Shown in pieces: positions 1 through 8,691 of a stretch of 42,152 bases of DNA. Under the pieces are notes generated by a model. That model did no database searches and was not told where the DNA came from. It was given only the letters and a program-made list of their open reading frames with translations. Each line of letters starts with the position of its first letter. Positions within the stretch are counted from its first letter, which is position 1. Where the stretch lies: the NCBI GenBank assembly GCA_034440155.1, contig JAWXBN010000084.1, positions 1-42,152 on the forward strand. The letters are read 5' to 3'. Source of the stretch: Verrucomicrobiota bacterium (lineage in GTDB: Bacteria; Verrucomicrobiota; Verrucomicrobiia; JAWXBN01). Made by a program: the position numbers and the translations under genes.

Positions 1-251
1 CGTCGCTCCAGTCGCCCTTCGGGCTCCTTGCGCTCCTCAGCATCTTGTGGTACGCCTCTGGACAACCAAGGGTGTCATGTCTAATTCTACCCCCTCTTCG
101 GTGTCATTTATTTTTGAGGCGACACGCATGCTACCAAGTTTTGAAGATAATGATAAAATCTTTTACACGTAGAATATAATACTCAAAAAGGATAGAGAAA
201 TGAATGTTTTTAAAGTCAAAACAAGATAAAAATGGTTAAAACCGTCTGTAG
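1..251. other. Non-coding left edge, possible mobile-element or repeat remnant
   Basis: No gene is evident here. The first ~110 bases are GC-rich, with repeated GCTCC words and a short hairpin (GCCC-TTC-GGGC, 14-24). The octamer GGTGTCAT occurs twice, near 71 and 101. Composition then switches abruptly to AT-rich DNA. This could be the end of an insertion element or intergenic repeat cut by the window edge, but no transposase fragment is recognisable. A perfect TATAAT hexamer lies at 175-180 without a good -35 at the right distance. Confidence 0.25.
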
Positions 252-271
252 ATTGTGAAAAAATTCACAAT
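252..271 (+). promoter_or_regulatory. CRP/FNR-family-type operator upstream of coxB
   Basis: Perfect inverted repeat ATTGTGAA-AAAA-TTCACAAT. The core TGTGA-N6-TCACA equals the classical CRP consensus. The inner 18 bases recur exactly upstream of actA. Its centre is about 52 bases before the preferred coxB ATG. A TTGACT -35-like hexamer follows at 278-283. The binding protein is inferred; no CRP-family gene lies in this window. Confidence 0.7.
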
Positions 272-313
272 GTGTCCTTGACTTTTACTTCCCGAAAATT
301 AACGATTAACAAG

Positions 314-1159
314 ATGATTTCTAGACGTTGGATTATTCTCTTTATATCAGGCTTCATAGCAGCCATTACCTTGACTTCAGGCGATTTGATGGCCGCAGCA
401 AGAACAGACAACCTCTGGTGGTTGCCGCCAGTCATTACAACCAGAGGTCAAGAAGCGGATAAAATCTTTTATTTCATCTTTTGGCTGACTACAGTTGTTT
501 TTATAGTTACACAAATCTTGTTAATTTATTATTGTGTAAAATACCGTTACAGAAAGGGAAAAAAGGCTGTCTATAGCCACGGGAATAATAAATTCGAAAT
601 TATTTGGACAATTACCCCGACACTTATTTTCTTTGGTTTATTCTTTTGGAGTAATCATGTTTGGAAAGAATTCCATGAAACCCCGCCTGCCGATGCGATT
701 ACCATTGAGGTAACAGCGGAACAATATGGTTTTAATATGCGTTATCCCGGGCCTGACGGTATACTCGGTAAGGCTGAAGATTCGTCAATGTCTAAAGATA
801 ATAAATTGGGCCTTGATGCCAATGATCCAGCAGGTAAGGATGACTTTACTACCTACAATGATATGACGATCCCCGTGGGGAAACCAATACATCTTCTTAT
901 CCGTTCTCGGGATGTCATTCATGCTTTTTATGTTCCTGTTTTCCGTCTTTATCAGGACATGGTCCCTGGTAGGACGATTAACTGGGTTTGGTTTGTTACT
1001 ACCGAAGTGGGCAACCATGAATTGGCTTGCAACCAGCTGTGCGGGAAAGGCCACTATAATATGAAGGCCAAAATTTCAATTGTTACAGAGGATGAATACA
1101 AGAAATGGCTTCAGGGATTTTTACCAGAACCGCAACCGGTAGTCATGATCAAACAGTAA
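314..1159 (+). CDS. coxB: Cytochrome c oxidase subunit II (CuA subunit)
   Basis: Subunit II of an aa3-type oxidase; it accepts electrons from cytochrome c at a binuclear CuA centre on the outer face of the membrane. The preferred ATG at 314 gives 281 residues with a cleavable signal (hydrophobic stretch then LMAAA), two membrane segments (about residues 50-75 and 95-115) and a cupredoxin domain. CuA ligands are visible: H203 in the VIHAF segment and C239-x3-C243-x3-H247-x2-M250. No haem c domain is fused. An insertion rich in D, G and K (about residues 146-180) lies between cupredoxin strands. A GTG at 272 would extend the protein by 14 residues but abuts the palindrome at 252-271. No Shine-Dalgarno precedes 314. 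First gene of the operon. Confidence 0.93.
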   Translation: MISRRWIILFISGFIAAITLTSGDLMAAARTDNLWWLPPVITTRGQEADKIFYFIFWLTTVVFIVTQILLIYYCVKYRYRKGKKAVYSHGNNKFEIIWTITPTLIFFGLFFWSNHVWKEFHETPPADAITIEVTAEQYGFNMRYPGPDGILGKAEDSSMSKDNKLGLDANDPAGKDDFTTYNDMTIPVGKPIHLLIRSRDVIHAFYVPVFRLYQDMVPGRTINWVWFVTTEVGNHELACNQLCGKGHYNMKAKISIVTEDEYKKWLQGFLPEPQPVVMIKQ

Positions 1160-1173
1160 AACGAGGCATTTTT

Positions 1174-2964
1174 ATGAGCAGTATCGCGACAACAGAATCA
1201 CATACACCACAGCCCGATGCATCCCATGGAGAGCATAAATTAGGTTTTTTTAGGACTTATATCTTCTCAACTGATCATAAGATGATCGGTTTACAATATC
1301 TTTTTACTAGCCTGTTCTTTCTTTTGATTGGCGGATTTCTAGCCTTACTTGTTCGTTGGCAGATTGGTTTTCCAAATACTCCACTCCCGATACTTGGACA
1401 ATTCCTACGAGAACCTTATGTGATAGATGCGATTATACAGCCAGCGTTTTACAACATGCTTTTTACCATGCATGCCACAATTATGGTATTTTTGGTTATT
1501 ATGCCCCTTTTGATTGGTGCATTCGGTAATTTCCTTATACCACTCCACATTGGAGCAAAAGACATGGCTTTTCCTGTTTTAAACGGGGTTTCTTATTGGC
1601 TGTATTTTGTCTCTGGAGCCATCATGCTTTCTAGTTTTTTTGTGACGGGTGGCTCGGCAAATTCTGGTTGGACAGCCTATGCCCCCCTCAGTGCTGTCGC
1701 TACATATAACCTCACACAACAGGGGCAAAGCCTGTGGATTTTAGGGATATTTGTGAACGGTTTGGCCTCTATTGCTGGCGCGATCAATTATATAACGACC
1801 ATCCTCTTGATGAGGGCACCAGGCCTGGGGCTTTTTAAAATGTCTTTGACTGTTTGGTCGCTTTTTGTCACCTCCGTCCTGCTTCTCTTAGCAGTCCCAG
1901 TCCTATCAGCAGCTGGATGCATGCTTTATTTTGATTTGAATTATGGAACGAGTTTTTTCCTTCCCCAAGGAGGAGGGGATCCACTCCTGTGGCAGCATCT
2001 TTTTTGGTTCTTCGGGCATCCCGAGGTTTACATTATGATTTTACCTGCGATGGGTATTGTTTCAGACGTTTTAGCAGCATTCGCAAGGAAACCGATATTT
2101 GGTTATAAGGCCATGGTCTATGCAATGGTTTTAATCGGTTTATTAGGGTTTATTGTCTGGGGTCACCATATGTTCGTCAGTGGTATGTCGCTTGTGTTAT
2201 CAGAATGGTTTGCTGCCTCGACTATGTTGATTGCCGTTCCTTCTGCAATTAAAGTCTTTAATTGGCTCGGGACCATCTGGGGGGGGAATATACGCTTTAA
2301 TACGCCTATGCTTTTTGCTTTGGGTTTTGTATCAATGTTTATTATCGGTGGCTTGAGTGGTATCTTTTTGGCATCTACCCCTGTAGATCTATTTGTACAC
2401 CACACCTATTTTGTTGTTGCCCATTTTCATTATGTTCTTTTTGGGGGATCCATGTTTGCAATGTATTCTGGAGTTTATTTTTGGTATCCGAAAATGTTTG
2501 GAAAAATGTTTGATGAAACTTTAGGCAAGATTCATTTCTGGCTGACTTTAATTTTCTTCAATCTTACTTTTTTCCCAATGCATAACCTCGGTTTGGGGGG
2601 GATGATGCGTCGTATTGCTGATCCAACTGTCTACGAACACCTGCGCAATTTGCAGCCAATTAATCAATTTGTTACCTTGGCGGCAATGGGACTAGGGCTT
2701 GTTCAGTTGATTTTCTTCTATAATTTTTTCCGCAGCCTACTTAAAGGTAAACCTGCTGAGCCGAATCCATGGCAAGCAACCACGCTTGAATGGACCCTTT
2801 CCCACCCAATCGGTCACGGTAATTTTCAAAAAATCCCTACCGTTTATCATGGCCCATACGAATATAGTGTGCCTGGATTAGAAAAGGATTTCCTCCCGCA
2901 GGATCAGAAACTTGACGAGGAAGAGACAGTGAAAATGACAAAGGCTCTTGCTGCTGCCCACTAG
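1174..2964 (+). CDS. coxA: Cytochrome c oxidase subunit I (haem a / a3-CuB)
   Basis: Catalytic subunit that reduces oxygen to water and pumps protons. The ATG at 1174, preceded by ACGAGG, gives 596 residues; an upstream in-frame start at 1105 would overlap coxB. About 12 membrane helices. Haem and CuB ligands are present: His in the HATIMVF helix, HPEVY (CuB His cross-linked to Tyr, with the A1-type Glu), the HH pair in VWGHHMF, and the two His of HHTYFVVAHFHY for haems a3 and a. The D-channel Asp (GAKDMAF) and K-channel Lys (SAIKVF) are kept, so this is an A1-type oxidase. It begins 14 bases after coxB. Confidence 0.96.
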   Translation: MSSIATTESHTPQPDASHGEHKLGFFRTYIFSTDHKMIGLQYLFTSLFFLLIGGFLALLVRWQIGFPNTPLPILGQFLREPYVIDAIIQPAFYNMLFTMHATIMVFLVIMPLLIGAFGNFLIPLHIGAKDMAFPVLNGVSYWLYFVSGAIMLSSFFVTGGSANSGWTAYAPLSAVATYNLTQQGQSLWILGIFVNGLASIAGAINYITTILLMRAPGLGLFKMSLTVWSLFVTSVLLLLAVPVLSAAGCMLYFDLNYGTSFFLPQGGGDPLLWQHLFWFFGHPEVYIMILPAMGIVSDVLAAFARKPIFGYKAMVYAMVLIGLLGFIVWGHHMFVSGMSLVLSEWFAASTMLIAVPSAIKVFNWLGTIWGGNIRFNTPMLFALGFVSMFIIGGLSGIFLASTPVDLFVHHTYFVVAHFHYVLFGGSMFAMYSGVYFWYPKMFGKMFDETLGKIHFWLTLIFFNLTFFPMHNLGLGGMMRRIADPTVYEHLRNLQPINQFVTLAAMGLGLVQLIFFYNFFRSLLKGKPAEPNPWQATTLEWTLSHPIGHGNFQKIPTVYHGPYEYSVPGLEKDFLPQDQKLDEEETVKMTKALAAAH

Positions 2965-2988
2965 TGTGAGAGCAATATCTGGGATTGT

Positions 2989-4107
2989 ATGAATCAAGAC
3001 ATGAATGAAAGTGCTTATTTTTATGGTATGTCCCGCAGATTACTTCATCTGTACGCTTTCTTTTGTGTTTTTGCCACTTTGATCCTGATTTGTATAGGTG
3101 GCATAGTGACAAGTACCGGTTCTGGTTTGGCAGTACCCGATTGGCCTACAAGTTACGGATATAATATGTTTCTTTTTCCTTTCTCTCGGTGGTTTGGGGA
3201 TCGTGCGATTTTTTATGAACATACTCACCGTGTGGTAGCCAGTGGTGTTGGTTTTTTAATGATTGGGTTATGTGTTTGGTTGTGGTTCAGCCCGGAACGT
3301 AAAGAGCGTACTTGGCTTTGCTGGTGGGGGACGGTTGCTTTGATCTTGGTGATTATCCAAGGTATTTTGGGTGGTTTGAGGGTGACTGAGCTCAATAATT
3401 ACCTCGGTCTTGTTCATGGTTTTGTCGCTCAAGTTTTTCTTGTTTTAACTGCGGCAATTACCTTGTGTCTTTCGAAGACGTGGATGGAATGGGAAAAGAT
3501 GGATATTCTTAATCGGTTTTCAAAAGGGATTATGAAAAATCCTACCCTTTTAAAATTTGGAGTGATTCTTACAATCGTGGTTTTCATTCAACTCATCATC
3601 GGTGCTTCAATGAGGCACCAACATAATGGATTGGCGATTCCTGATTTTCCGCTTGCCTATGGGAAGCTTTGGCCAAAGACAGATTTGGCCACAATGGGAA
3701 GCATTAATGAGAATCGCTTGTTAAAAAATATGATGCCTGTAAGTAAAGTCCAAATATATCTTCATATGACACATAGGATTACTGCTTGTCTCATTGTGTT
3801 TGCCACCATGATCTATGCCATCAAAATAATCAAAGCTGTGCCGAGGAATTCCTTTGCATGGTTTGTCTCCCTTATCTTGGTATTGTCAGTCCTTGTGCAA
3901 TTTGCGCTTGGCGTATGGACTGTTATTTCAGATAAAGCTGCTGACATCGCCACGGCACATGTTCTTTTAGGGGCAATCCTGCTGTTAGAGGTTTCTTTAA
4001 CGACCATTCTCCTTTTCCGTTTATCCGGTGGCGCGATAAACCAGATGGATTCTGGGGTTTCTGAAAGTTTGGATATAAAACTCAATCCAACAGGGCAAAA
4101 CGCATGA
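2989..4107 (+). CDS. ctaA: Haem A synthase (COX15/CtaA family)
   Basis: Membrane monooxygenase that oxidises the C8 methyl of haem O to the formyl group of haem A, supplying cofactor to CoxA. The 372 residues hold about eight membrane segments in the two-fold family arrangement. Conserved His and Glu residues are in place: EHTHRVVASG, LVHGF, MRHQHNGLAIPDFPLAYG, HMTHRITA and TAHVLLG. It starts 24 bases after coxA, and its TGA overlaps the ctaB ATG (ATGA), implying translational coupling. Its presence supports assigning the upstream oxidase as aa3-type. Confidence 0.93.
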   Translation: MNQDMNESAYFYGMSRRLLHLYAFFCVFATLILICIGGIVTSTGSGLAVPDWPTSYGYNMFLFPFSRWFGDRAIFYEHTHRVVASGVGFLMIGLCVWLWFSPERKERTWLCWWGTVALILVIIQGILGGLRVTELNNYLGLVHGFVAQVFLVLTAAITLCLSKTWMEWEKMDILNRFSKGIMKNPTLLKFGVILTIVVFIQLIIGASMRHQHNGLAIPDFPLAYGKLWPKTDLATMGSINENRLLKNMMPVSKVQIYLHMTHRITACLIVFATMIYAIKIIKAVPRNSFAWFVSLILVLSVLVQFALGVWTVISDKAADIATAHVLLGAILLLEVSLTTILLFRLSGGAINQMDSGVSESLDIKLNPTGQNA

Positions 4108-5003
4108 AGGCCCAAACAATCGAATCAATCCCCTTCTTTTCCCCCATTAAAGTGTGGGTGAAGGAATGGAGTGAAATATGTAAGGCACGGTTGACCCTTT
4201 TGGTTTTAATGACCACATGGGCTGGTTTTTATTTGGGGGCTCGTAACCAAGTGGATTTAGGGATACTGCTCTGTACTATGGTAGGGACAGCTTTGGTGGC
4301 TGCCGGGGCGAGTGCCTTTAATCAATTCATTGAGCGTAACATTGATTCAAGAATGAAGAGAACACTCGACCGCCCTTTGCCGGCTGGGAGATTAAACCCT
4401 GACGAGGTGCTACTTTTTGCTTTGGTTACCTCGATTGCAGGAATGCTTGTCTTAGGATTTGCAGTCAATCATTTGGCTGCGGCATTTTCCGCGCTGACTT
4501 TGGCACTTTATGTTTTTGTTTATACACCGATGAAAAAGTATTCCTCATTGAATACCTTGGTGGGGGCTGTTCCAGGGGCACTCCCGCCTGTCATCGGATG
4601 GACTGCGGCTAGCGGGACACTTTCTGCTGAGGCATGGTATCTTTTTGCAATCCTTTTCCTCTGGCAAATGCCTCATTTTTTAGCGATTGCATGGCTTTAT
4701 AAAGATGACTATGAGCGTGGAGGGCTTAAAATGTTGGCTAATGAGGATCAAGATGGTCTGGCGACCTCACGACAGTCATTTGCTTATGCGATTGCATTAT
4801 TACCTGTGAGTCTGCTTCCCTCAATGTATCTAATGGTCAGGGCATGGTATTTCCCCGGGGCTTTTATTCTGGGACTTATTTATGCTTGGATGGCTTTTCA
4901 GTTTATGAGGAAACCTGATAATGTACGGGCAAAGAAACTTTTTATTGCATCCATAATCTACCTGCCCTTGCTTTTGGCATGGTTAGTATTGAATAAATTT
5001 TAA
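4104..5003 (+). CDS. ctaB: Protohaem IX farnesyltransferase (haem O synthase)
   Basis: UbiA-superfamily membrane prenyltransferase that adds a farnesyl chain to haem B to make haem O, the substrate of CtaA. The 299 residues contain the first Asp-rich motif (NQFIERNIDSRMKRTLDRPLP) and the second loop motif (YKDDYERGGLKML) on the substrate side, with about nine membrane helices. Length is normal for CtaB/CyoE. It overlaps ctaA by four bases. The typical N-terminal segment with KARLTLLVL is present. Confidence 0.95.
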   Translation: MKAQTIESIPFFSPIKVWVKEWSEICKARLTLLVLMTTWAGFYLGARNQVDLGILLCTMVGTALVAAGASAFNQFIERNIDSRMKRTLDRPLPAGRLNPDEVLLFALVTSIAGMLVLGFAVNHLAAAFSALTLALYVFVYTPMKKYSSLNTLVGAVPGALPPVIGWTAASGTLSAEAWYLFAILFLWQMPHFLAIAWLYKDDYERGGLKMLANEDQDGLATSRQSFAYAIALLPVSLLPSMYLMVRAWYFPGAFILGLIYAWMAFQFMRKPDNVRAKKLFIASIIYLPLLLAWLVLNKF

Positions 5004-5018
5004 TGGAAAAAGTAATTT

Positions 5019-5138
5019 ATGAATTTAAAAGAAAATACACTCAAAAAGAGGAAGAGGAATATGGCCATCGGGATGCTAATATTCATGATTATTCTGTTTG
5101 TATTAAGTATTTTGTTTGTCAGTAACAAACCCTATTGA
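5019..5138 (+). CDS. 39-residue single-pass membrane peptide in the cox operon
   Basis: A short reading frame, ATG at 5019 to TGA at 5138, lies between ctaB and coxC. It encodes a Lys/Arg-rich N-terminus (KKRKRN) followed by one strongly hydrophobic helix (about residues 16-34) and a short SNKPY tail, so a cytoplasmic N-terminus is predicted. GGAAAAAG stands 7-14 bases upstream as a plausible ribosome-binding site. Small membrane proteins occur at this place in many cox operons and help oxidase assembly; that role is only inferred. Its stop lies just ahead of, and partly within, the coxC ribosome-binding site. Confidence 0.55.
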   Translation: MNLKENTLKKRKRNMAIGMLIFMIILFVLSILFVSNKPY

Positions 5139-5148
5139 GGAAATACCT

Positions 5149-5820
5149 ATGACCCCGGCAACATTATCGGTTGATGAAATTGAATTTGAACTTAAGGCGG
5201 AAAAAACCCGCGCACGCTTCGGTATGATCCTTTTTCTTGCTTCAGAGGCGATGCTTTTTGCGGGGTTGATCGGAGCATATATTGTGCTGCGATGGACAGC
5301 CCCTGTATGGCCCGCTGTCGGTGAATACTCCTATATGTTTCACATGCCTCCCACCATGATTAATATCATTATGGCGATCAACACGATGATCTTGATAGGA
5401 AGCAGTTTTACGTTTCATTTTGCCGAGGTGGCGATCAAATCCGGTAAGAGTCCCGCGAAGTGGTTGTTTGTGACCATCCTGATGGGAAGTGTATTTCTTT
5501 GTGGGCAAGCCTATGAGTGGAACTACCTGATTCACCATAAGCATGTTGTTTTCCAAGATGGGGTTTATGGTGCGACATTTTTTGCGTTGACTGGGTTTCA
5601 TGGTGTCCACGTGATTGTCGGTGTGCTTTTGCTCATTTGGACATTTATCGGAGTATCGCGCGGGAAGTTCACACAGGAGCGGCATTTATTTTTTGATAAC
5701 GCAGGATTATATTGGCACTTTGTTGATATTGTGTGGGTAGGCTTATTTAGCTTACTTTATTTTGATTTGGTTGGCCATATTCTGATGCCTATTGGTAAAG
5801 TGCTTTGGGGTCTATTCTAA
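5149..5820 (+). CDS. coxC: Cytochrome c oxidase subunit III
   Basis: Core membrane subunit of the aa3 oxidase without redox centres; it stabilises subunit I and aids proton uptake. I chose the ATG at 5149 (TGAGG at 5136-5140, eight bases upstream), giving 223 residues. A TTG at 5116 would overlap the small upstream peptide. Five to seven membrane helices are visible. Family hallmarks include the LASEAMLFAGLIGAY segment, ATFFALTGFHGVHVIVG and the C-terminal GLYWHFVDIVWVGLFSLLYF. Last structural oxidase gene of the operon, convergent with the DUF983 gene. Confidence 0.93.
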   Translation: MTPATLSVDEIEFELKAEKTRARFGMILFLASEAMLFAGLIGAYIVLRWTAPVWPAVGEYSYMFHMPPTMINIIMAINTMILIGSSFTFHFAEVAIKSGKSPAKWLFVTILMGSVFLCGQAYEWNYLIHHKHVVFQDGVYGATFFALTGFHGVHVIVGVLLLIWTFIGVSRGKFTQERHLFFDNAGLYWHFVDIVWVGLFSLLYFDLVGHILMPIGKVLWGLF

Positions 5821-5838
5821 GCACCGAGCTATATGGAT

Positions 5839-6270
5839 TTAGTGTTTGGAGTCCTGATCGAAAAAACGGTCTAAAGCAATAAAAAGTGATTTAACATGAC
5901 GCGCAATGAGGAAGCAGAAGATCATTGAAATGAAACAAATGATAGCCAGTTCCCAGATCCAGTAGATGTCGGGTTTGATAATTACAACAATAATAACATA
6001 TAGAATAAGACCGAATATCGAACCGAACCCGTAGATCCCACCCCATGTCGCCAAAAGAAAATAGCCTGGTTCGCGCTCATATGCATACCCGCATTTTGGA
6101 CAACCATCAAGAGGTTGAAACCAATTAAAAAGAGTGCGAGTTTTTCTGATTTCAGGAAATATGGGGTAAGAACCACAAAGGGGACACTTTAAGGAAAGAG
6201 CTCGTTTTAGGTGCGTTCGGGCTTTTTTGAATGAATAGTCTGGCTTATTTGGGTTAATCTCGTTTGACAT
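5839..6270 (-). CDS. DUF983 zinc-ribbon membrane protein
   Basis: 143 residues: an N-terminal zinc-ribbon-like domain with two cysteine pairs (CPLCG near residue 34 and CPKCG near residue 58), then two hydrophobic segments (about 72-95 and 105-125) and a short basic tail. This is the DUF983 pattern; members often sit in oxidase loci, and a role in oxidase maturation is suspected but unproven. It is read opposite to the cox operon, ends 18 bases from coxC, and starts 33 bases from the divergent ABC ATPase gene. Confidence 0.75.
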   Translation of the reverse strand: MSNEINPNKPDYSFKKARTHLKRALSLKCPLCGSYPIFPEIRKTRTLFNWFQPLDGCPKCGYAYEREPGYFLLATWGGIYGFGSIFGLILYVIIVVIIKPDIYWIWELAIICFISMIFCFLIARHVKSLFIALDRFFDQDSKH

Positions 6271-6303
6271 GGAATTTGGTAAATTGGAAACAGTGATAAT
6301 TAT

Positions 6304-7248
6304 ATGATGAATGAAGTCAGCATGATTTTAGAGGTTCGTCAATTATCCTTTGCATACGGGTCGAGGAAGGCACTCAATGAAGTGTCTTTTTCCGTTCGTG
6401 CAGGGGAGGTATTGGCTATTCTCGGACCAAATGGAAGTGGAAAATCAACACTTTTTAAACTTTTATCTACCCTCGTTCCTGTTCAAGACGGGGAGATTAT
6501 CTGTAAAGGGATAAATTTTAATTCTGGAGTGGCAAAGGTGAGGTCCCTTTTGGGGGTTGTCTTTCAATCCCCAGGACTCGACAAAAAACTTACTGTCAAA
6601 GAAAATCTCCGTTGCCAAGCTGCCCTTTATGGAATGCCGACTTCCAAAGCCAATGATCAAATTGATTTTTGGCTCAAACGACTCAGGGTGGAGGACCGAT
6701 CGAACGACTTTGTGGAAAGTCTTTCAGGCGGGTTAGCCCGGCGTGTGGAAATGGCCAAAGCCCTCTTACACAGACCTGAAATCCTGATTTTAGATGAGCC
6801 CAGTACAGGTCTTGATCCGCGTTCACGGTCTGAGCTGTGGGAATGCCTTTTCCAACTCTGCGAAGAAGAAGGAGTGACTATTCTGGTGACCACCCATTTA
6901 ATGGATGAAGCGCAGAAATCTAGCCGGGTACTTATTCTGGATGAAGGGCGGATTGTGGCATGTGATTCACCCATTGAGTTAATGAAAAAATTCCCACATG
7001 AGATTCTCACATTAAAAACACCACGACCTGATGACATTGCAAATTATTTATCCGGGCAATTTTCCCTTAAATCAAAAGTTAGCCATTCTGGACTGAGGGT
7101 AGAGATCAGCAATGGCAGCGGGGGAGATATTGTGGCTGCTGTGAGCCGGGAATTTGGCGGAACAATTGAAACGATGACATTGTCGCAATCAGGGCTGGAA
7201 GACGCATTTTTTGCACTGACCGGGAAAAACTTTGGAGAGGAAAAATAA
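6304..7248 (+). CDS. ABC transporter ATP-binding protein (CcmA/NodI/DrrA type)
   Basis: Cytoplasmic ATPase of an ABC-2-type exporter. All motifs are present: Walker A GPNGSGKST, Q-loop VVFQSPG, signature LSGGLARRVEMA, Walker B LILDEPSTGLDP and switch His TTHLMDEA. A C-terminal extension of about 90 residues follows the nucleotide-binding domain, as in multidrug and Nod-factor exporters. 314 residues; ATGs at 6304, 6307 and 6322 are all possible. It is followed two bases later by its permease. Lying between oxidase structural genes and SCO/DUF420, it may serve oxidase copper or haem delivery; the substrate cannot be read from sequence. Confidence 0.88.
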   Translation: MMNEVSMILEVRQLSFAYGSRKALNEVSFSVRAGEVLAILGPNGSGKSTLFKLLSTLVPVQDGEIICKGINFNSGVAKVRSLLGVVFQSPGLDKKLTVKENLRCQAALYGMPTSKANDQIDFWLKRLRVEDRSNDFVESLSGGLARRVEMAKALLHRPEILILDEPSTGLDPRSRSELWECLFQLCEEEGVTILVTTHLMDEAQKSSRVLILDEGRIVACDSPIELMKKFPHEILTLKTPRPDDIANYLSGQFSLKSKVSHSGLRVEISNGSGGDIVAAVSREFGGTIETMTLSQSGLEDAFFALTGKNFGEEK

Positions 7249-7250
7249 AT

Positions 7251-8042
7251 ATGGGAGATTTGTTAATCATAAGACCGTGTTTGGCTCTCCTGACGAGGGA
7301 GATGGTGCGATTTGTCCGGCAAAGGAACCGGGTAATTGGGGCGCTTTTGACACCGATTATATTTTGGATTTTGATCGGGGCTGGAGTGGGGAATTCCTTC
7401 CGCCCAGGTGGTAGTGAGGCGGTGGGGAATTATCTTGGCTATTTCTTTCCCGGTACACTCGTATTGATTGTCCTTTTTACAGCGATTTTTTCGACTATAT
7501 CCATTATTGAAGACAGGCGTGAGGGATTTTTACAAGGAGTACTTGTTTCACCGGTACATCCTTTGGCGATTGTAGGGGGGAAGGTTTTGGGTGGTGCATT
7601 ATTGGCCTTAATCCAAGCCCTACTTTTTTGTGTATTTGCTCCTATGGTCGGAATTAGTGTCAGTCCTGCGCAATTCATTTTATTGATCGGTTTGCTTTTT
7701 CTCATAGGGATCGGATTGACCGCACTTGGTTATGTGATTGCCTGGCCATTGGATTCTGCAATGGGATTTCATGCGATTATGAATCTTTTCTTAATCCCGT
7801 TATGGTTTCTTTCAGGAGCCCTTTTTCCTCCAGAGGGATCGGTTCCTTGGATAGGGTTTTTAGTAAAAATAAACCCTCTTTATTATGCGTTAGCCACCGT
7901 GCGGTGGGTACTTTTTGATCCGGTGAAATCGGGTGTGGTTTTACCTGGATTCGGTCTGTCTTTGACAGTAACAATAATCTCTTGCATTGTGCTACTTGCT
8001 ATCAGCGTATGGATGACATTAAAAATAAACCGAAAAGCGTAA
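7251..8042 (+). CDS. ABC-2 type permease, partner of the upstream ATPase
   Basis: 263 residues with six hydrophobic segments and the ABC-2 architecture: a cytoplasmic N-terminus with an amphipathic RQRNRVIGALLTPIIFWIL segment, the EDRREGFLQGVLVSPV coupling-helix region, and the C-terminal GALFPPEG...NPLYYALATVRW loop that marks the NodJ/DrrB group. It starts two bases after the ATPase gene and its 3' end overlaps the SCO gene by about 34 bases, so the three are probably co-transcribed. The cargo is unknown. Confidence 0.87.
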   Translation: MGDLLIIRPCLALLTREMVRFVRQRNRVIGALLTPIIFWILIGAGVGNSFRPGGSEAVGNYLGYFFPGTLVLIVLFTAIFSTISIIEDRREGFLQGVLVSPVHPLAIVGGKVLGGALLALIQALLFCVFAPMVGISVSPAQFILLIGLLFLIGIGLTALGYVIAWPLDSAMGFHAIMNLFLIPLWFLSGALFPPEGSVPWIGFLVKINPLYYALATVRWVLFDPVKSGVVLPGFGLSLTVTIISCIVLLAISVWMTLKINRKA

Positions 8043-8689
8043 GGCCTCCGAATCCTTATTTTCAGGCCATCATTTGGACTGTGCTGATTTTTTTCGTTGT
8101 GGGTGTTTTGACATTTTCAGTTTATCGCTATTGGCGTTCCATTTACCTGACATCAAAGGGTAATCTGCCTGCCCTCAGGACGATTGAACCATTTTCATTT
8201 ACAGAAAGAAGTGGGAAGACGATCACCAATAGGGATCTCCAGGGGAAAGTCTGGGTGGCAAATTTTATTTTTACAGAATGTCCCGGGATTTGCCAGAATA
8301 TGTCAGGACAATTTGCACAGCTACAAAAAATCCTTCGTAAAACAAAAGAGGTAAGGTTAGTGAGTTTCAGTATCGATCCTCACACTGATACACCGGAAGT
8401 ACTCACCACATATGCAGAGAGATTTCAGGCGGATCCGGATAGGTGGTTATTTTTGACAGGTGATTTAAAAAAGATTCACCAGTTAGCTGTTAAAAGTTTT
8501 TTATTGCCTATTGATGAGAATCCTCCAGAGGCAGTCCCTGCTAATGGCAAGTATCTTCATAGTTCTCGATTTGTTCTTGTAGATAGTCATGGGATGATTA
8601 GGGGTTATTATGATGGTTCTGAACCTGAAGCATTGCAGAAGTTGACTCTGGATATAGGATTCATCATGAGGGAAGGAGGGTCGAACTAA
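8009..8689 (+). CDS. SCO1/SenC/PrrC-type copper chaperone
   Basis: Membrane-anchored thioredoxin-fold protein that delivers copper to, or reduces, the CuA cysteines of CoxB. One N-terminal membrane helix (about residues 18-40) is followed by the SCO domain. The copper-binding CPGIC pair lies at C91 and C95, and the conserved ligand His at 184 in the KYLHSSRFVLVD segment; DPHTDTPEVL is the family loop. ATG 8009 gives 226 residues; a TTG at 7982 is a weaker start. It overlaps the permease gene and lies two bases before the DUF420 gene, which fits a CuA assembly module. Confidence 0.92.
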   Translation: MDDIKNKPKSVRPPNPYFQAIIWTVLIFFVVGVLTFSVYRYWRSIYLTSKGNLPALRTIEPFSFTERSGKTITNRDLQGKVWVANFIFTECPGICQNMSGQFAQLQKILRKTKEVRLVSFSIDPHTDTPEVLTTYAERFQADPDRWLFLTGDLKKIHQLAVKSFLLPIDENPPEAVPANGKYLHSSRFVLVDSHGMIRGYYDGSEPEALQKLTLDIGFIMREGGSN

Positions 8690-8691
8690 CA

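Noticed and set aside
5003-5125. Alternative 40-codon frame overlapping the 39-residue membrane peptide
   Set aside because: It starts inside the ctaB stop, has no ribosome-binding site and codes for a polar, non-membrane peptide; the neighbouring frame is far better.
6264-6300. TTGACA and GATAAT ahead of the ABC ATPase gene as one promoter
   Set aside because: The spacer would be 25 bases and the -10 would end only three bases before the first ATG.
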